IMG/VR virus record: IMGVR_UViG_3300033153_015063
Span: 178,597-242,596 of that record
DNA from: a virus
DNA length: 64,000 nt
Strand: one strand, 5' to 3'
Shown: positions 8,581 through 17,091 of the stretch, one piece after another
Numbering within the stretch: position 1 is the first letter of the stretch
Layout: the number at the start of each line of letters is the position of its first letter
Translations under genes and position numbers: made by a program
The notes under the pieces: model-generated
Seen by the model: only the letters and a program-made list of their open reading frames with translations
Told to the model about the DNA's origin: nothing
Database searches by the model: none

Positions 8581-9645
8581 TTAACTCTTTGGTCTGAACA
8601 ATCGTTGTTTGTAGTTGCGGTCAGGCTCTTCGCCACTTTTCAACCGCTTGTATTTATGCCACTCACAGAGAGAGTGTTCGATGTTGATTAGTGATAGCTC
8701 TCTCACGGGTGGATACCAGCTCTCATCTCCGGCATAGTAATCCCTTTCATTCTCATACTTATCGTCGTCCCAGTAGTGTTCCCGTTCGACGTCCAGGGAT
8801 ATCTCAATGAAAGATGGGTGTTGTGGGGTGTTGCGTAGATACTTGAAATCATGTCCCAACCTTTTGAAGTGCTTCCGTTGACTTTTACAGAGATAGGTGA
8901 TTGCCTTTACATAATCCCGTTGCCCCAGTCTGTTTTTATCTTTCCTTGAAGCGAGATATTCAAGTCCCGATTTTGCACCTGGTCCTGGATCTACGAAATC
9001 ATTTTCTGAAAACGGATTGTTGTTTGAGATAGTGAGATAGTAGTTATAGTCGATGGCGATTTCAAAGGCGAGAAATCTTGAGATAAGAGAAATATCCTGT
9101 AGTGCCTCCCATATTCTACGTATAGTCCCAGCCCCATCTATTTGTCTGTAATATAAATTAAGATGTTTTTTGAGGTCTCGTTCTATCACTTCAACGAAAA
9201 TAGTGGTTAGTTTGTTATCTGTCCCAGCTACTTTGTGGGTGTGGCTAGGCGAGAAAACCTGTTGATTGTGGTCGTTGGACCACTCAGAGACGACATCAAC
9301 CATCGCCTCCCCATCCCACTCCCCCGGGTCCTGTAAACCCATGAAAATCATGGTTTCCGGGTGGTTTATCAGGCGGTAGAGGATTATGTTGAACAGGATC
9401 TTCATCCCAACTTCATCTGGGTCATCATCGGGGTTGTTGATAGGTAAGATGATGTTCTCAATGATGAACCTGGTCCCTCGGTCAAGCTCTCGATAGACGT
9501 TGGAGAAGTGGTACTTCGAGAGGATAGGGTCCTTGGTCCAGGATGCTACTTCCTTCGGGTGTTGACGCTGATGCCATATCTCCTGACGTTCATAAACAAA
9601 GGACCAGAACTCGTCCATCATATCTGTGTGTATTTGTATAGACAC
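8581..9645 (-). CDS. thymine-hypermodification family protein (5-hmdU DNA kinase helical-domain / alpha-glutamyl-putrescinyl-thymine pyrophosphorylase type)
   Basis: The 354-residue protein shows the hallmark pattern of this family: FWSFVYERQEIWHQR, then WTKDPILSKYHFSNVYRELDRGTRF near residues 30-60, and IEHSLCEWHKYKR near the C-terminus. In phages with hypermodified thymine, such proteins act on 5-hydroxymethyl-dU in DNA or its pyrophosphorylated form. I see no P-loop kinase motif here, so this is the helical domain alone. A GTG start at 9645 fits a TATA (TTAAAAAG, about 9669-9676) 26 nt upstream. The thymidylate-synthase-fold enzyme at 30594-32453 could supply the modified nucleotide. Family assignment is from remembered motifs. 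Confidence 0.7.
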   Translation of the reverse strand: MSIQIHTDMMDEFWSFVYERQEIWHQRQHPKEVASWTKDPILSKYHFSNVYRELDRGTRFIIENIILPINNPDDDPDEVGMKILFNIILYRLINHPETMIFMGLQDPGEWDGEAMVDVVSEWSNDHNQQVFSPSHTHKVAGTDNKLTTIFVEVIERDLKKHLNLYYRQIDGAGTIRRIWEALQDISLISRFLAFEIAIDYNYYLTISNNNPFSENDFVDPGPGAKSGLEYLASRKDKNRLGQRDYVKAITYLCKSQRKHFKRLGHDFKYLRNTPQHPSFIEISLDVEREHYWDDDKYENERDYYAGDESWYPPVRELSLINIEHSLCEWHKYKRLKSGEEPDRNYKQRLFRPKS

Positions 9646-9742
9646 AGAATGTAAATGGCCGAGAGAGATTAAAAAGATAGCGGGTTGTTTTTGAGTGGCG
9701 ACTCAGACTTCGAGGTCACGAGCTCCAGACCCTCGGAGCGGG

Positions 9743-10372
9743 CTAACGTATCAGCCCTCTGTAGCCAATGGGGTTCCCATCCTCGGTTTGGACCAGCTCA
9801 TTGGGGGACCAGAGGTCCTTCCGATTCGGGGACTCTTTTCGGACCATCCACGACACGATGTAGGCCACTCCTACTTTGGGGGGAGGGAGGTTCTGAACTT
9901 GACCATAGATGGAACGATAGAGTGAGATTCCTCTGGTTTTCCTCAGTAACGTTGATGGTATGGTCACTCTGGCTACTTGCCCAGATGGGGGGATGATGAT
10001 TCCTTCATCTTCATCGGAAATGATCCCACAGGCCATCAGGTTGACGAACTCCACCATATCCTTTTTCTTCGCCCATTCCTTGCACTCTTCCCGGGTTGTG
10101 GCCCAGAGACCATCATCGTCCCAGGGGAGGACGTGAGACTCGTCCCTGTCTCCACGTTCCCAGTGGCTACCTTCATAGATCCTGATAAACAGATCACCTT
10201 TATCACCCCTGCACAGATGCCAGTCATCCTCGTCCCAATACTCCTGGTCCGATGGGTTAGGAGTAAGATTTGCATCAAACACAATCTCGTGAATCGTGTT
10301 CATTTCATCCTCGTCCACATAGAAGATGGATACGGTCTCACTCTCTCCCTCTTGCTTCGTTTCATCCGTCAC
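9743..10372 (-). CDS. conserved phage-type protein under composite promoter P1
   Basis: In this 209-residue protein the N-terminal two-thirds are acidic and unrecognised. The last third (PPSGQVARVTIPS, then VQNLPPPKVGVAYIVSW, then DLWSPNELV and GNPIGYRGL) follows the layout of a small protein common in phages and bacteria, whose members begin LTPHxI. Its function is not known to me. The GTG start at 10372 is preceded by GCAGGTGAT at a proper distance. The promoter is one of seven shared composite elements. Confidence 0.55.
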   Translation of the reverse strand: MTDETKQEGESETVSIFYVDEDEMNTIHEIVFDANLTPNPSDQEYWDEDDWHLCRGDKGDLFIRIYEGSHWERGDRDESHVLPWDDDGLWATTREECKEWAKKKDMVEFVNLMACGIISDEDEGIIIPPSGQVARVTIPSTLLRKTRGISLYRSIYGQVQNLPPPKVGVAYIVSWMVRKESPNRKDLWSPNELVQTEDGNPIGYRGLIR

Positions 10373-10408
10373 ATAATCACCTGCCGTTTCATCCTTGTCG
10401 ATAATCAG

Positions 10409-10451
10409 CCTTTATATAGTTTCATGGTTTTGAACCGTAAAAAGCGTAAAA
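10409..10451 (-). promoter_or_regulatory. composite promoter P1 (TTTACG repeat + TATA)
   Basis: Read on the minus strand it has TTTACGCTTTTTACGGTT, a short spacer, then TGAAACTATATAAAGG. TTTACG occurs twice, 9 bp apart. The TATA lies about 42 nt before the GTG start at 10372, leaving a short leader with an AGGTGAT ribosome site. The TATATAAAGGCTGA context is shared with P4 and P5. Confidence 0.8.
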
Positions 10452-10534
10452 GGATTGTTAGTTAGATGACCCGGACCTTGCGGCGAAGTGCTCGTAAGGT
10501 TCTCACTCCGTTCCATTTCCTGATGAGATATTTG

Positions 10535-11878
10535 TTAGAAATCAAAAACCCCCCCCGTCATACTGGGTTTACCATTCTTATTATCTGTAGAAACCCTTTT
10601 TTGTATCTCTTCAATCCTATCATCACTACTCTGTATTGAGAAATCATCTATCTCACCATACAGGTAGACACACTCAGTGTCTGTCAAGTCAGCGTAGTAT
10701 TTTAACAGTCTAACCATCTCGATGTCACCACGACAACATCTTACGAACAAGTTACCTGTATGCCGTAGGAACTCACGCCTATTTACCCTTGTCAAGCCCA
10801 CCTTTGTCAGCTTCCCTCGTATCCCACTCAACATCTTTGCTTCTTTCTCGTTGTATGGGAACCTGGTTTTCCACGTCCCGGGGTGTTTGATGTTCACGTG
10901 ACCTTTGATGGGATAGGGAGGTGTGACCGCAGTCAGAATTTTTTTTACCCACTTCCATGGCCGATAGTTGGTGTGCCTGACCTGTGAGAGTATGACATCG
11001 GCCATGGCAATTATTTCTGCCATATCATACCGTGCAAAACCATCGAAGCCATCTGTAATAGTCTCCAGTAAGAATAAGGTTAAAAGACCTGGGTCCTCCC
11101 GGTTCTCTACTGGCTTACCATAGATGATACCAGAGGTGACGGCAAATATGTCTGGGAAATAATCCTGACTGTCGATTTTCCCTTCTATTCCATTATGAAA
11201 AAGGTAGAGGGCATTGATGGCCGACCTGTAGTTTCCTCCCTTCTTCGATATCTCAATAAGCTTCTCATCTGATATTTTTACCTTCTCGGCCTTTACAATT
11301 TTCTTCAGATATGCTTTAATAGAACGATGGTCGGGTGCCCTCATCTTGAAAAATAGTGATTTATCTTTAACACTATCAGGTATCTTCTTGGCATCATTGC
11401 CCGTGATAACGATTGGATGTACTGTATCTTTGACAACACGTTCCAATATTTTCTTTGATTTTACCTTCAGATTATCTGCTTCGTCTATGATGATTACCTT
11501 AAGGTCGGTATCATCTATCGGTTCGTTTATTACAGCCATGTACAACTGTTTCATCTCTTTTTCTCGCCCATATTTACTTATATCGAACTCGATTGTTTTG
11601 ATACCATAGGTCTGCCCAAGAGTATGTGCAAATGTAGTTTTCCCGATGCCGTTCCTTCCAGTTAACACCACCGCCTTTTCCTTCGGAATACCCCGGAACC
11701 ATCTATCCATGAAATTGGCCAGGGCATCTTTGATATTTTTATATCCTTGAACATCCATCAGGTTCTTTGGTCGATACTTTTCATCCCAATTATCAGGGTC
11801 CGGTTCTGGTTCTGGCTTGGTCTCTACGGTGATGAAAAAATCGTCATCATCGTCTTCCGGCGTCACTATAGGATTCAT
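10535..11878 (-). CDS. rfcL: replication factor C large subunit (clamp loader)
   Basis: The 447-residue AAA+ protein begins its core with WDEKYRPKNLMDVQG, the RFC box, then Walker A GRNGIGKTT (74-82), Walker B IIIDEAD (129-135) and a sensor-like PIVITGND. With RFC-S it would open and load the sliding clamp at primer ends. Its last residues (GGVFDF) match the PIP-box tail LFDF of archaeal RFC-L, lacking only the leading Gln. It heads a run of small zinc-protein genes upstream. Confidence is high for RFC-L rather than RFC-S because of the divergent RFC boxes and the C-terminal PIP-like tail. Confidence 0.88.
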   Translation of the reverse strand: MNPIVTPEDDDDDFFITVETKPEPEPDPDNWDEKYRPKNLMDVQGYKNIKDALANFMDRWFRGIPKEKAVVLTGRNGIGKTTFAHTLGQTYGIKTIEFDISKYGREKEMKQLYMAVINEPIDDTDLKVIIIDEADNLKVKSKKILERVVKDTVHPIVITGNDAKKIPDSVKDKSLFFKMRAPDHRSIKAYLKKIVKAEKVKISDEKLIEISKKGGNYRSAINALYLFHNGIEGKIDSQDYFPDIFAVTSGIIYGKPVENREDPGLLTLFLLETITDGFDGFARYDMAEIIAMADVILSQVRHTNYRPWKWVKKILTAVTPPYPIKGHVNIKHPGTWKTRFPYNEKEAKMLSGIRGKLTKVGLTRVNRREFLRHTGNLFVRCCRGDIEMVRLLKYYADLTDTECVYLYGEIDDFSIQSSDDRIEEIQKRVSTDNKNGKPSMTGGVFDF

Positions 11879-11890
11879 GTTATCGCCTAC

Positions 11891-12124
11891 TCACTCTATC
11901 AATATTTTTCTTACTTCTTTAGATACAACTATTAACCCTTTACATTTCCTGAAGTTGTTGTACTCATTGCACAGTATTGGTCTCTCGAAGTCCCAACCAC
12001 TTTCATACTCATGTCCACATCTCTGGCACTTGTGTAGATAGACGGTCTTTTCAGAATACCCCCGTTCTCTGTCAATTTGTTTCTGCTTCTCTTTTTTCTC
12101 AAGCAGCTTTTTAAAATCAACCAC
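11891..12124 (-). CDS. small zinc-ribbon protein
   Basis: This 77-residue protein has a charged helical N-terminus (FKKLLEKKEKQKQIDRERG) and a four-Cys site (CQRCGHEYESGW followed by C..C in the second half). The GTG start at 12124 is preceded by GGAGTGAGATGA. Function unknown. It lies 12 nt upstream of RFC-L and is probably co-transcribed. Confidence 0.6.
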   Translation of the reverse strand: MVDFKKLLEKKEKQKQIDRERGYSEKTVYLHKCQRCGHEYESGWDFERPILCNEYNNFRKCKGLIVVSKEVRKILIE

Positions 12125-12150
12125 TCATCTCACTCCTTTTATTACCTAAG

Positions 12151-12621
12151 TTAGAATCCATTACCCGTCTCATTGATTGTCAAAGTATTGTTGGATGACA
12201 TGGGCTTGACCTCCTCTACAAAATTTTCGTCTTGGATATCCCTGGTCCCGACCAACTTCATCTCTTTTCCGCACTCCTCACAAAGAGTTTCGGCCCCTAC
12301 TAAACCCCGTCCATAATATGCTTTGCACTCTGGACACCATGCGTCTTGGTCGTTGATGGGATGATATGTCAGGCGTCGTGGTTTTCCTTCTATCTCTGTT
12401 ATGATTTTATCGAAAACAACTTCGTAGTCAGAACCTTCTCCTTTGACACAGATGCTCTCGCCTCCTTTTTTCACTACAATATAAATGCGGTGTTTTTTGG
12501 TGTCTGAGACGTTATTACCAACGGAAGTAGATAGTGTGTACTCGTTCATGGCAACGATCCCGTAGCCATGTTCACGTAGTGCTTTGATGAAATCTTCAAA
12601 CTTCATTCCACTTCCTCCCAT
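12151..12621 (-). CDS. zinc-ribbon protein
   Basis: 156 residues. The N-terminal 90 resemble a small alpha/beta domain (FIKALREHGYGIVAMNEYTL). A zinc ribbon follows (CPECKAYYGRG, then CEECGKEMK). It overlaps the upstream zinc protein by 19 nt. Function unknown. Confidence 0.6.
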   Translation of the reverse strand: MGGSGMKFEDFIKALREHGYGIVAMNEYTLSTSVGNNVSDTKKHRIYIVVKKGGESICVKGEGSDYEVVFDKIITEIEGKPRRLTYHPINDQDAWCPECKAYYGRGLVGAETLCEECGKEMKLVGTRDIQDENFVEEVKPMSSNNTLTINETGNGF

Positions 12622-13010
12622 GGCCAGATAGCTTTTTCTCGTTTTTCAGATGCATAGTCACTGGTGTATGGTACACCCCTTTCATCCCAATTGGTCTCTC
12701 TTATAAGAAGTGTCAATTCGAATCCTTCTCCGTCATTACAGAACATGGTCCTGGTTTGTTGTTTATCCCCATACAGAAGACCTTCAATAGCAGATTTCAG
12801 GTCTACCAGTGATGCACGATTCAATACAATATGCACTTCAGAATGGTAGTGTGATTGACCGAACACGTGCATCAATGGGCCAGGGTCTGACACCGATACA
12901 ACATCGTTGGATTCGCACCAATTACATACGCATTTTCCATTGGGGAAATAAGTTGGTCTCCTACCACAGTTGTTGCACAACCAAAATTTATCTTCACTCA
13001 TTTTCATCAT
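12603..13010 (-). CDS. zinc-ribbon protein
   Basis: 135 residues with an N-terminal zinc ribbon (CNNCGRRP, then CVCNWC) and an alpha/beta remainder that includes SEVHIVLNRASLVDLKSAI. Not recognised. It sits in the run of zinc-protein genes between PolB and RFC-L and is 2 nt from its upstream neighbour's stop. Confidence 0.6.
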   Translation of the reverse strand: MMKMSEDKFWLCNNCGRRPTYFPNGKCVCNWCESNDVVSVSDPGPLMHVFGQSHYHSEVHIVLNRASLVDLKSAIEGLLYGDKQQTRTMFCNDGEGFELTLLIRETNWDERGVPYTSDYASEKREKAIWPWEEVE

Positions 13011-13012
13011 CC

Positions 13013-13243
13013 TCAGAAATCAAATACACTAGCTCTCTCCAATTCATGGTCATCATCACTCTCAACCTCTTCGTCAAAGGTGTCATCTTCTACCTCTTCG
13101 TGGCGACGTTCAGTAGCGTCTGTTCTGGTGCATGGTTTTCCAGCGAGACAGTTCCGATAGCAATGGTCACAGGTATGTCTTTCAATACCCATTCTCACAG
13201 TAGTATGTTCAGCCTCTGTGTTTTGACAACACTCACATTCCAT
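13013..13243 (-). CDS. small Cys-cluster protein with PIP-like tail
   Basis: 76 residues: a Cys/His-rich first half (CECCQNTEAEH, HTCDHCYRNC, GKPC), a very acidic middle (EEVEDDTFDEEVESDDDHE), and a C-terminal RASVFDF. That tail is nearly the archaeal PIP box QATLFDF and matches the end of RFC-L. I infer a clamp-binding adaptor, without other support. Confidence 0.55.
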   Translation of the reverse strand: MECECCQNTEAEHTTVRMGIERHTCDHCYRNCLAGKPCTRTDATERRHEEVEDDTFDEEVESDDDHELERASVFDF

Positions 13244-13483
13244 CTACATACCTCGACTACTTGGCGAGAACAGTCTTTTGGCCTTATTTACAATCTCTCT
13301 ACTCTCATGCCAATTATTATGAGACCAGAGTGACTGCCTTTGATAAAGGTCACATTTGTCCACAGGCATGAAGAGTTCTTTAATTCGGGGGCTGAACCGG
13401 GCCCTGAGCTCATCAAACTTCCGCTGTGCTTCTTCCTGTTCCATACTCATCACGCCCACGTTCTTTGTTTTGTCTCGTTCCAT
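13244..13483 (-). CDS. small charged protein of unknown function
   Basis: 79 residues counted from the ATG at 13483, which is preceded by GGTGAG at 8 nt. A GTG 9 nt upstream would lie too close to that site. The protein is helical and charged (EEAQRKFDELRARFSPRIKELF). Its stop abuts the start of the Cys-cluster gene. Confidence 0.5.
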   Translation of the reverse strand: MERDKTKNVGVMSMEQEEAQRKFDELRARFSPRIKELFMPVDKCDLYQRQSLWSHNNWHESREIVNKAKRLFSPSSRGM

Positions 13484-13509
13484 CTTACACACTCACCATC
13501 GTAATTGTT

Positions 13510-14121
13510 TCAATAACCCATCACGTCTGTCTTCTCATGGTCAGATGTTACCTCAGAGAATTTTCTACCAATGCCACGTAGTATGTTATTCAGTGGGGTC
13601 TCGATAACAACAATTGACATCTTTTTCCAGTTCATTTCAAAACCATCAGGCCATGGTTCATCCCAATCGAGAGAAATGACGTCAGTTGATGGGAATCCTC
13701 TGGGCGTTCCAGAAACATAGAAGAATTTTGGTTTATCGCCAATCCTATACTGTTTTCCCATCCACTCATTGCTATACATAGCGGCCCTGATATGAGCTGG
13801 GATTGCAATGATTACACCATTCTTCATCCTTCCATATTCATCGAATGGTTTCTTGATGCCAACACCTTTACCAAGACGGGTATGTTCTATCTCACCGTTG
13901 ATAACCATCAACCAACGTTCTGTAACATATCCGTCCATCATTGTGATTTTATTTTCATAGAGAAGTACTCGTAAAACATATGACATTAATTCCTTGGTCT
14001 CGGTTGCTGATGATGATACAATTATATCCATACCAGTTACATCCACTTTATCAAGGACCTTACCGCCCCGGTAGTCCTGCTTCGGTTCCAGCCCTCCGAA
14101 GAAATCTTCATCATCCAACAT
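13510..14121 (-). CDS. unknown protein next to DNA polymerase
   Basis: 203 residues, not recognised. It begins with an acidic, aromatic stretch (LDDEDFFGGLEPKQDY) and has a mixed alpha/beta body with a KKPFDEYGRMKNG segment. It lies in the PolB operon, separated from it by one 63-residue zinc-ribbon gene. PolB here lacks its usual thumb, but this protein shows no thumb-domain motifs that I can see. Confidence 0.5.
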   Translation of the reverse strand: MLDDEDFFGGLEPKQDYRGGKVLDKVDVTGMDIIVSSSATETKELMSYVLRVLLYENKITMMDGYVTERWLMVINGEIEHTRLGKGVGIKKPFDEYGRMKNGVIIAIPAHIRAAMYSNEWMGKQYRIGDKPKFFYVSGTPRGFPSTDVISLDWDEPWPDGFEMNWKKMSIVVIETPLNNILRGIGRKFSEVTSDHEKTDVMGY

Positions 14122-14122
14122 C

Positions 14123-14314
14123 TTAATCCTCCATTAATACTTTGAATTGCGGGTTTTCTTTCAGGTAATCTTTGGTATCCTGGAGCCATCCACAACTCCG
14201 GCAGGATAGGAGAGGGAAATAAACCTTCCGGTAACCTTTATTCTTTACCACTCTATTTTCTGGAAGAGCGGTTTTTTCACCACATCCAGGACACTCCACA
14301 GCTAATATTATCAT
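14123..14314 (-). CDS. mini zinc-ribbon protein
   Basis: 63 residues with CPGCGEK and CRSCGWL, a typical four-Cys zinc ribbon. Its start overlaps the PolB stop by 4 nt, so it is translated together with the polymerase. Confidence 0.6.
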   Translation of the reverse strand: MIILAVECPGCGEKTALPENRVVKNKGYRKVYFPLLSCRSCGWLQDTKDYLKENPQFKVLMED

Positions 14315-16344
14315 TTTTTGAACACCAACCTACCACCATATTTTTTCTTTATTCCTTCACCACTTTTTTTGACCGAGAAGAATAGCCGTTTGTATATCTT
14401 CTCGAAACCAATACGGAACCGATGTTTTCCAGGGCTTATGTTCAACATCTCAGCGAACTCATCATATGTGGTGTTGAGATATTCGGCAATTTCATATCCC
14501 ATCGAAATTAATTCATCCAGTGTCATATCAGATTTGGCTGGGTCAGTCACGAACAAGCTGTCCGTGTCAGCATATAGCACATTATAACCAAGAGATTCAA
14601 TTTTCTCGGCAGAGTAATTTATGATTGATCTACCTACACTGGTAGTTGCTTCACCACAACGTACGTCCATAAGACGAAATCCGATGAAGCCCAATACTCC
14701 ATAAAATGCATTTGTAAGTGTCTTGAAAGAGAACTGCATCAACTCATATGTATTATAGAGGTCCGTACCAGGAACATTTTCATCTCTGGCATTTTTGTAG
14801 ACCTTTCGCTTCTCAATCATCTCAATAAGGATTGTAGGTATGATACCTTCCTTATCCTTACGAAACATATGGCCTGATGGTGTAGTTATATAGTCATCTG
14901 GTAATGGTTCACCATCAGATATGATAGTGGTTGGGTCGATGTCACATCCTATGATGATGTTGGGATAGAGTGAGTTCAGGTCGACCACCACCACGTTTTC
15001 ATGTAAACCAACAGGTGGTTCGAATACAGTTGCACCTTTGAATTTCTCTTCTCGTTCTTCTCCTCTGACTTGTGTTGGTAGTATCATTTTATTCCACAAT
15101 TTGTGGAAGATGTAGCTATCCAGTAGTTTTGAATTGTAAAAACATTCTTCGATGTCTGTACCTGCTGTGTTGACCACAGCCATATGATAGAACAGGACAT
15201 TCATTTTATCGTTGATTGCTTTCGTAAGTGCCACGTCTATAACATTGTATGCTGCAATGAGCTCACGGTCCCCCTCAAAATACTCCCATCCAAAACCATT
15301 TGGAAACGTCGACAACTTACCAGCTTTCAATTCACTGTTGGCGACAAAGTCGAGTTTTGAACTCTCAGGTAATCCTTTCAATAGTTTTTTCCAGCCACCC
15401 ATCGTGTCGAGGATAGGGATTCCAACGATGGGTCGCCTACCACCTCTGGCGTCGATACGACCAATTTCAGACAGCCGGGCTGGATTTACTCGCATTTCTT
15501 TCATCCGGCCCATGATTACAGGGATATCAAAACCATCAACCCACCATCCGCCGATAATATCGGTCTCCAGTTTATGTAGCATCTTCGGAATGGTCTGAAG
15601 CATACCAACCTCATCGACAGATTGAAAGTATCTGAGTGCCTGGTTATCGTGATGACCATGTGTGTTTATGATACGCACAACATCATTTTTAAGATACTCA
15701 TTCATATCTGGATTGCTTTCCAGATAATCTTTTATGTGTGCAACTACCTTATCATGGTCGATTTCGAGTTGATGGAGTAAATAGTACCTATCATGCTTCG
15801 GGGAATAAAATGAGACACAAAGGAACTCGCCTACTGGGTTTTCTCGGCTTGAGAATCCCTGTCTGTCATCAACCTCGATGTCGATGATAACGTAGTTTGG
15901 TTTGATTTCGGGCCTTTTTTCGTTTTCCCTGAGTGGAACAATCTCATCCTGGTGTATCTCATCACGATCTGGAATCCTGATAAATTCTTTGATGCCGAGA
16001 TCATAGCGACATTTGTCAGTGTAAATTACATCAGCCTGATAGGTCTTTGAGAAGAACTTACGGAGTTGACCCACGTCTCGTGGTAGTCTGGTTTCGATCT
16101 TCCAGGGATAACATCCGTCGATGGCTGGAACAGTTGAACGGGACACCTTGACGACACGTTCCAGATACTCATCAGAGAAATTGGGTTTCTCCGGTGTGTA
16201 GAAGTGGGGAGTTGTGCCCCTGACTCTGATGATACGACGCTTGTTGTCCTCATCACGTCCAAAAAGGATAAGAACCAACCCATCTTTATCCTCGGAGTAG
16301 GTAAGTGAGAATACGAAGAGTGAAATATATCGTTCCTTTGTCAT
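14311..16344 (-). CDS. polB: family B DNA polymerase lacking a thumb domain
   Basis: Exonuclease motifs are present: DIE (about 155-157), DGFDIP (about 270) and YNVID (about 366-370). So are polymerase motifs A (DLNSLYPN, about 455), B (KTLTNAFYGVLG, about 541) and C (YADTDS, about 591), so both activities look intact. The ATG at 16344 follows GGAGG at 7 nt. At 677 residues it is about 100 short of archaeal PolB: it stops soon after the KKKYGG motif, where the thumb normally begins. The next gene starts within the stop codon and does not encode a thumb. This could be a natural truncation or one part of a split polymerase. Confidence 0.9.
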   Translation of the reverse strand: MTKERYISLFVFSLTYSEDKDGLVLILFGRDEDNKRRIIRVRGTTPHFYTPEKPNFSDEYLERVVKVSRSTVPAIDGCYPWKIETRLPRDVGQLRKFFSKTYQADVIYTDKCRYDLGIKEFIRIPDRDEIHQDEIVPLRENEKRPEIKPNYVIIDIEVDDRQGFSSRENPVGEFLCVSFYSPKHDRYYLLHQLEIDHDKVVAHIKDYLESNPDMNEYLKNDVVRIINTHGHHDNQALRYFQSVDEVGMLQTIPKMLHKLETDIIGGWWVDGFDIPVIMGRMKEMRVNPARLSEIGRIDARGGRRPIVGIPILDTMGGWKKLLKGLPESSKLDFVANSELKAGKLSTFPNGFGWEYFEGDRELIAAYNVIDVALTKAINDKMNVLFYHMAVVNTAGTDIEECFYNSKLLDSYIFHKLWNKMILPTQVRGEEREEKFKGATVFEPPVGLHENVVVVDLNSLYPNIIIGCDIDPTTIISDGEPLPDDYITTPSGHMFRKDKEGIIPTILIEMIEKRKVYKNARDENVPGTDLYNTYELMQFSFKTLTNAFYGVLGFIGFRLMDVRCGEATTSVGRSIINYSAEKIESLGYNVLYADTDSLFVTDPAKSDMTLDELISMGYEIAEYLNTTYDEFAEMLNISPGKHRFRIGFEKIYKRLFFSVKKSGEGIKKKYGGRLVFKK

Positions 16345-16393
16345 CAACAATCCTCCTTCTCGATGTTTTTGAACGGATTTCTCATTTCATCAC

Positions 16394-17089
16394 CTATTCA
16401 GTGTTTTCCAGGAGTCGGTTATTCAACTCTCGTTCACTATCAGCCAACTTGTTGAGCTCGTCAGCAACCCATTTCCAATCCCGGACAAGCTTCTGGTCTT
16501 CTGGTTCTCCACCATCTTCTCCTAATATTCGTAGTGGTTTATTTTCATCATCAAACTCGACCAGTACCCAGTGAAAATCATCATACAATTCTTTTTCTTT
16601 TTTATAGTATGTATAGTTGAGAATTTTCTGTTTGATTAAATCATCAGTGCTCATCACCTGGAATCTAACTACTCTCTTGTCCACTCCACCCAACTGTTCC
16701 CGGGCGAAGTTGAGTATCTCCTGCCAGTCCTCAATTTTCTTGGGCATCCTCTCGATGTCCTTCCGAACACACGCCTCGCACTGGTGGGCTTTTGAGTCAT
16801 CTCTTCTGGTCTTGTAAAGCTTCTCGGTCAGACCGTCGCACCACACACACTCATAACCCTGGAGTTGGAAACAAGTTTCCTGGCCGGTTCTGTGCCCACA
16901 GATAGACATGTAGACCCGTTCACACTTTGGGCAGACCAGGAAGAGGTCCGATTGACTGTCATCAGGAATAGAAGTCCTGTTGGCCGTGTTCAATTCTTCT
17001 CCGCACTTACACTCGATGACCTCGATGGCCGCCTGCTTTTCCACCACCAATGGCGTGTGATACTTTTCATAATCATTGTTCCATGCCAT
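16394..17089 (-). CDS. multi-Cys zinc protein
   Basis: 231 residues from the ATG at 17089, which follows the HD-gene stop by 2 nt. A longer frame would overlap that gene. The first half has many Cys pairs (CKCGEEL, CPKCERVY, CVWC, CEAC), probably three zinc sites. The second half is helical and charged. Function unknown. The gene lies just upstream of PolB in the same direction. Confidence 0.6.
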   Translation of the reverse strand: MAWNNDYEKYHTPLVVEKQAAIEVIECKCGEELNTANRTSIPDDSQSDLFLVCPKCERVYMSICGHRTGQETCFQLQGYECVWCDGLTEKLYKTRRDDSKAHQCEACVRKDIERMPKKIEDWQEILNFAREQLGGVDKRVVRFQVMSTDDLIKQKILNYTYYKKEKELYDDFHWVLVEFDDENKPLRILGEDGGEPEDQKLVRDWKWVADELNKLADSERELNNRLLENTE

Positions 17090-17091
17090 CT

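Noticed and set aside
13510-14121. The 203-residue protein as the missing thumb of PolB
   Set aside because: It has no recognisable thumb motifs and is separated from PolB by another gene, so I do not claim it.
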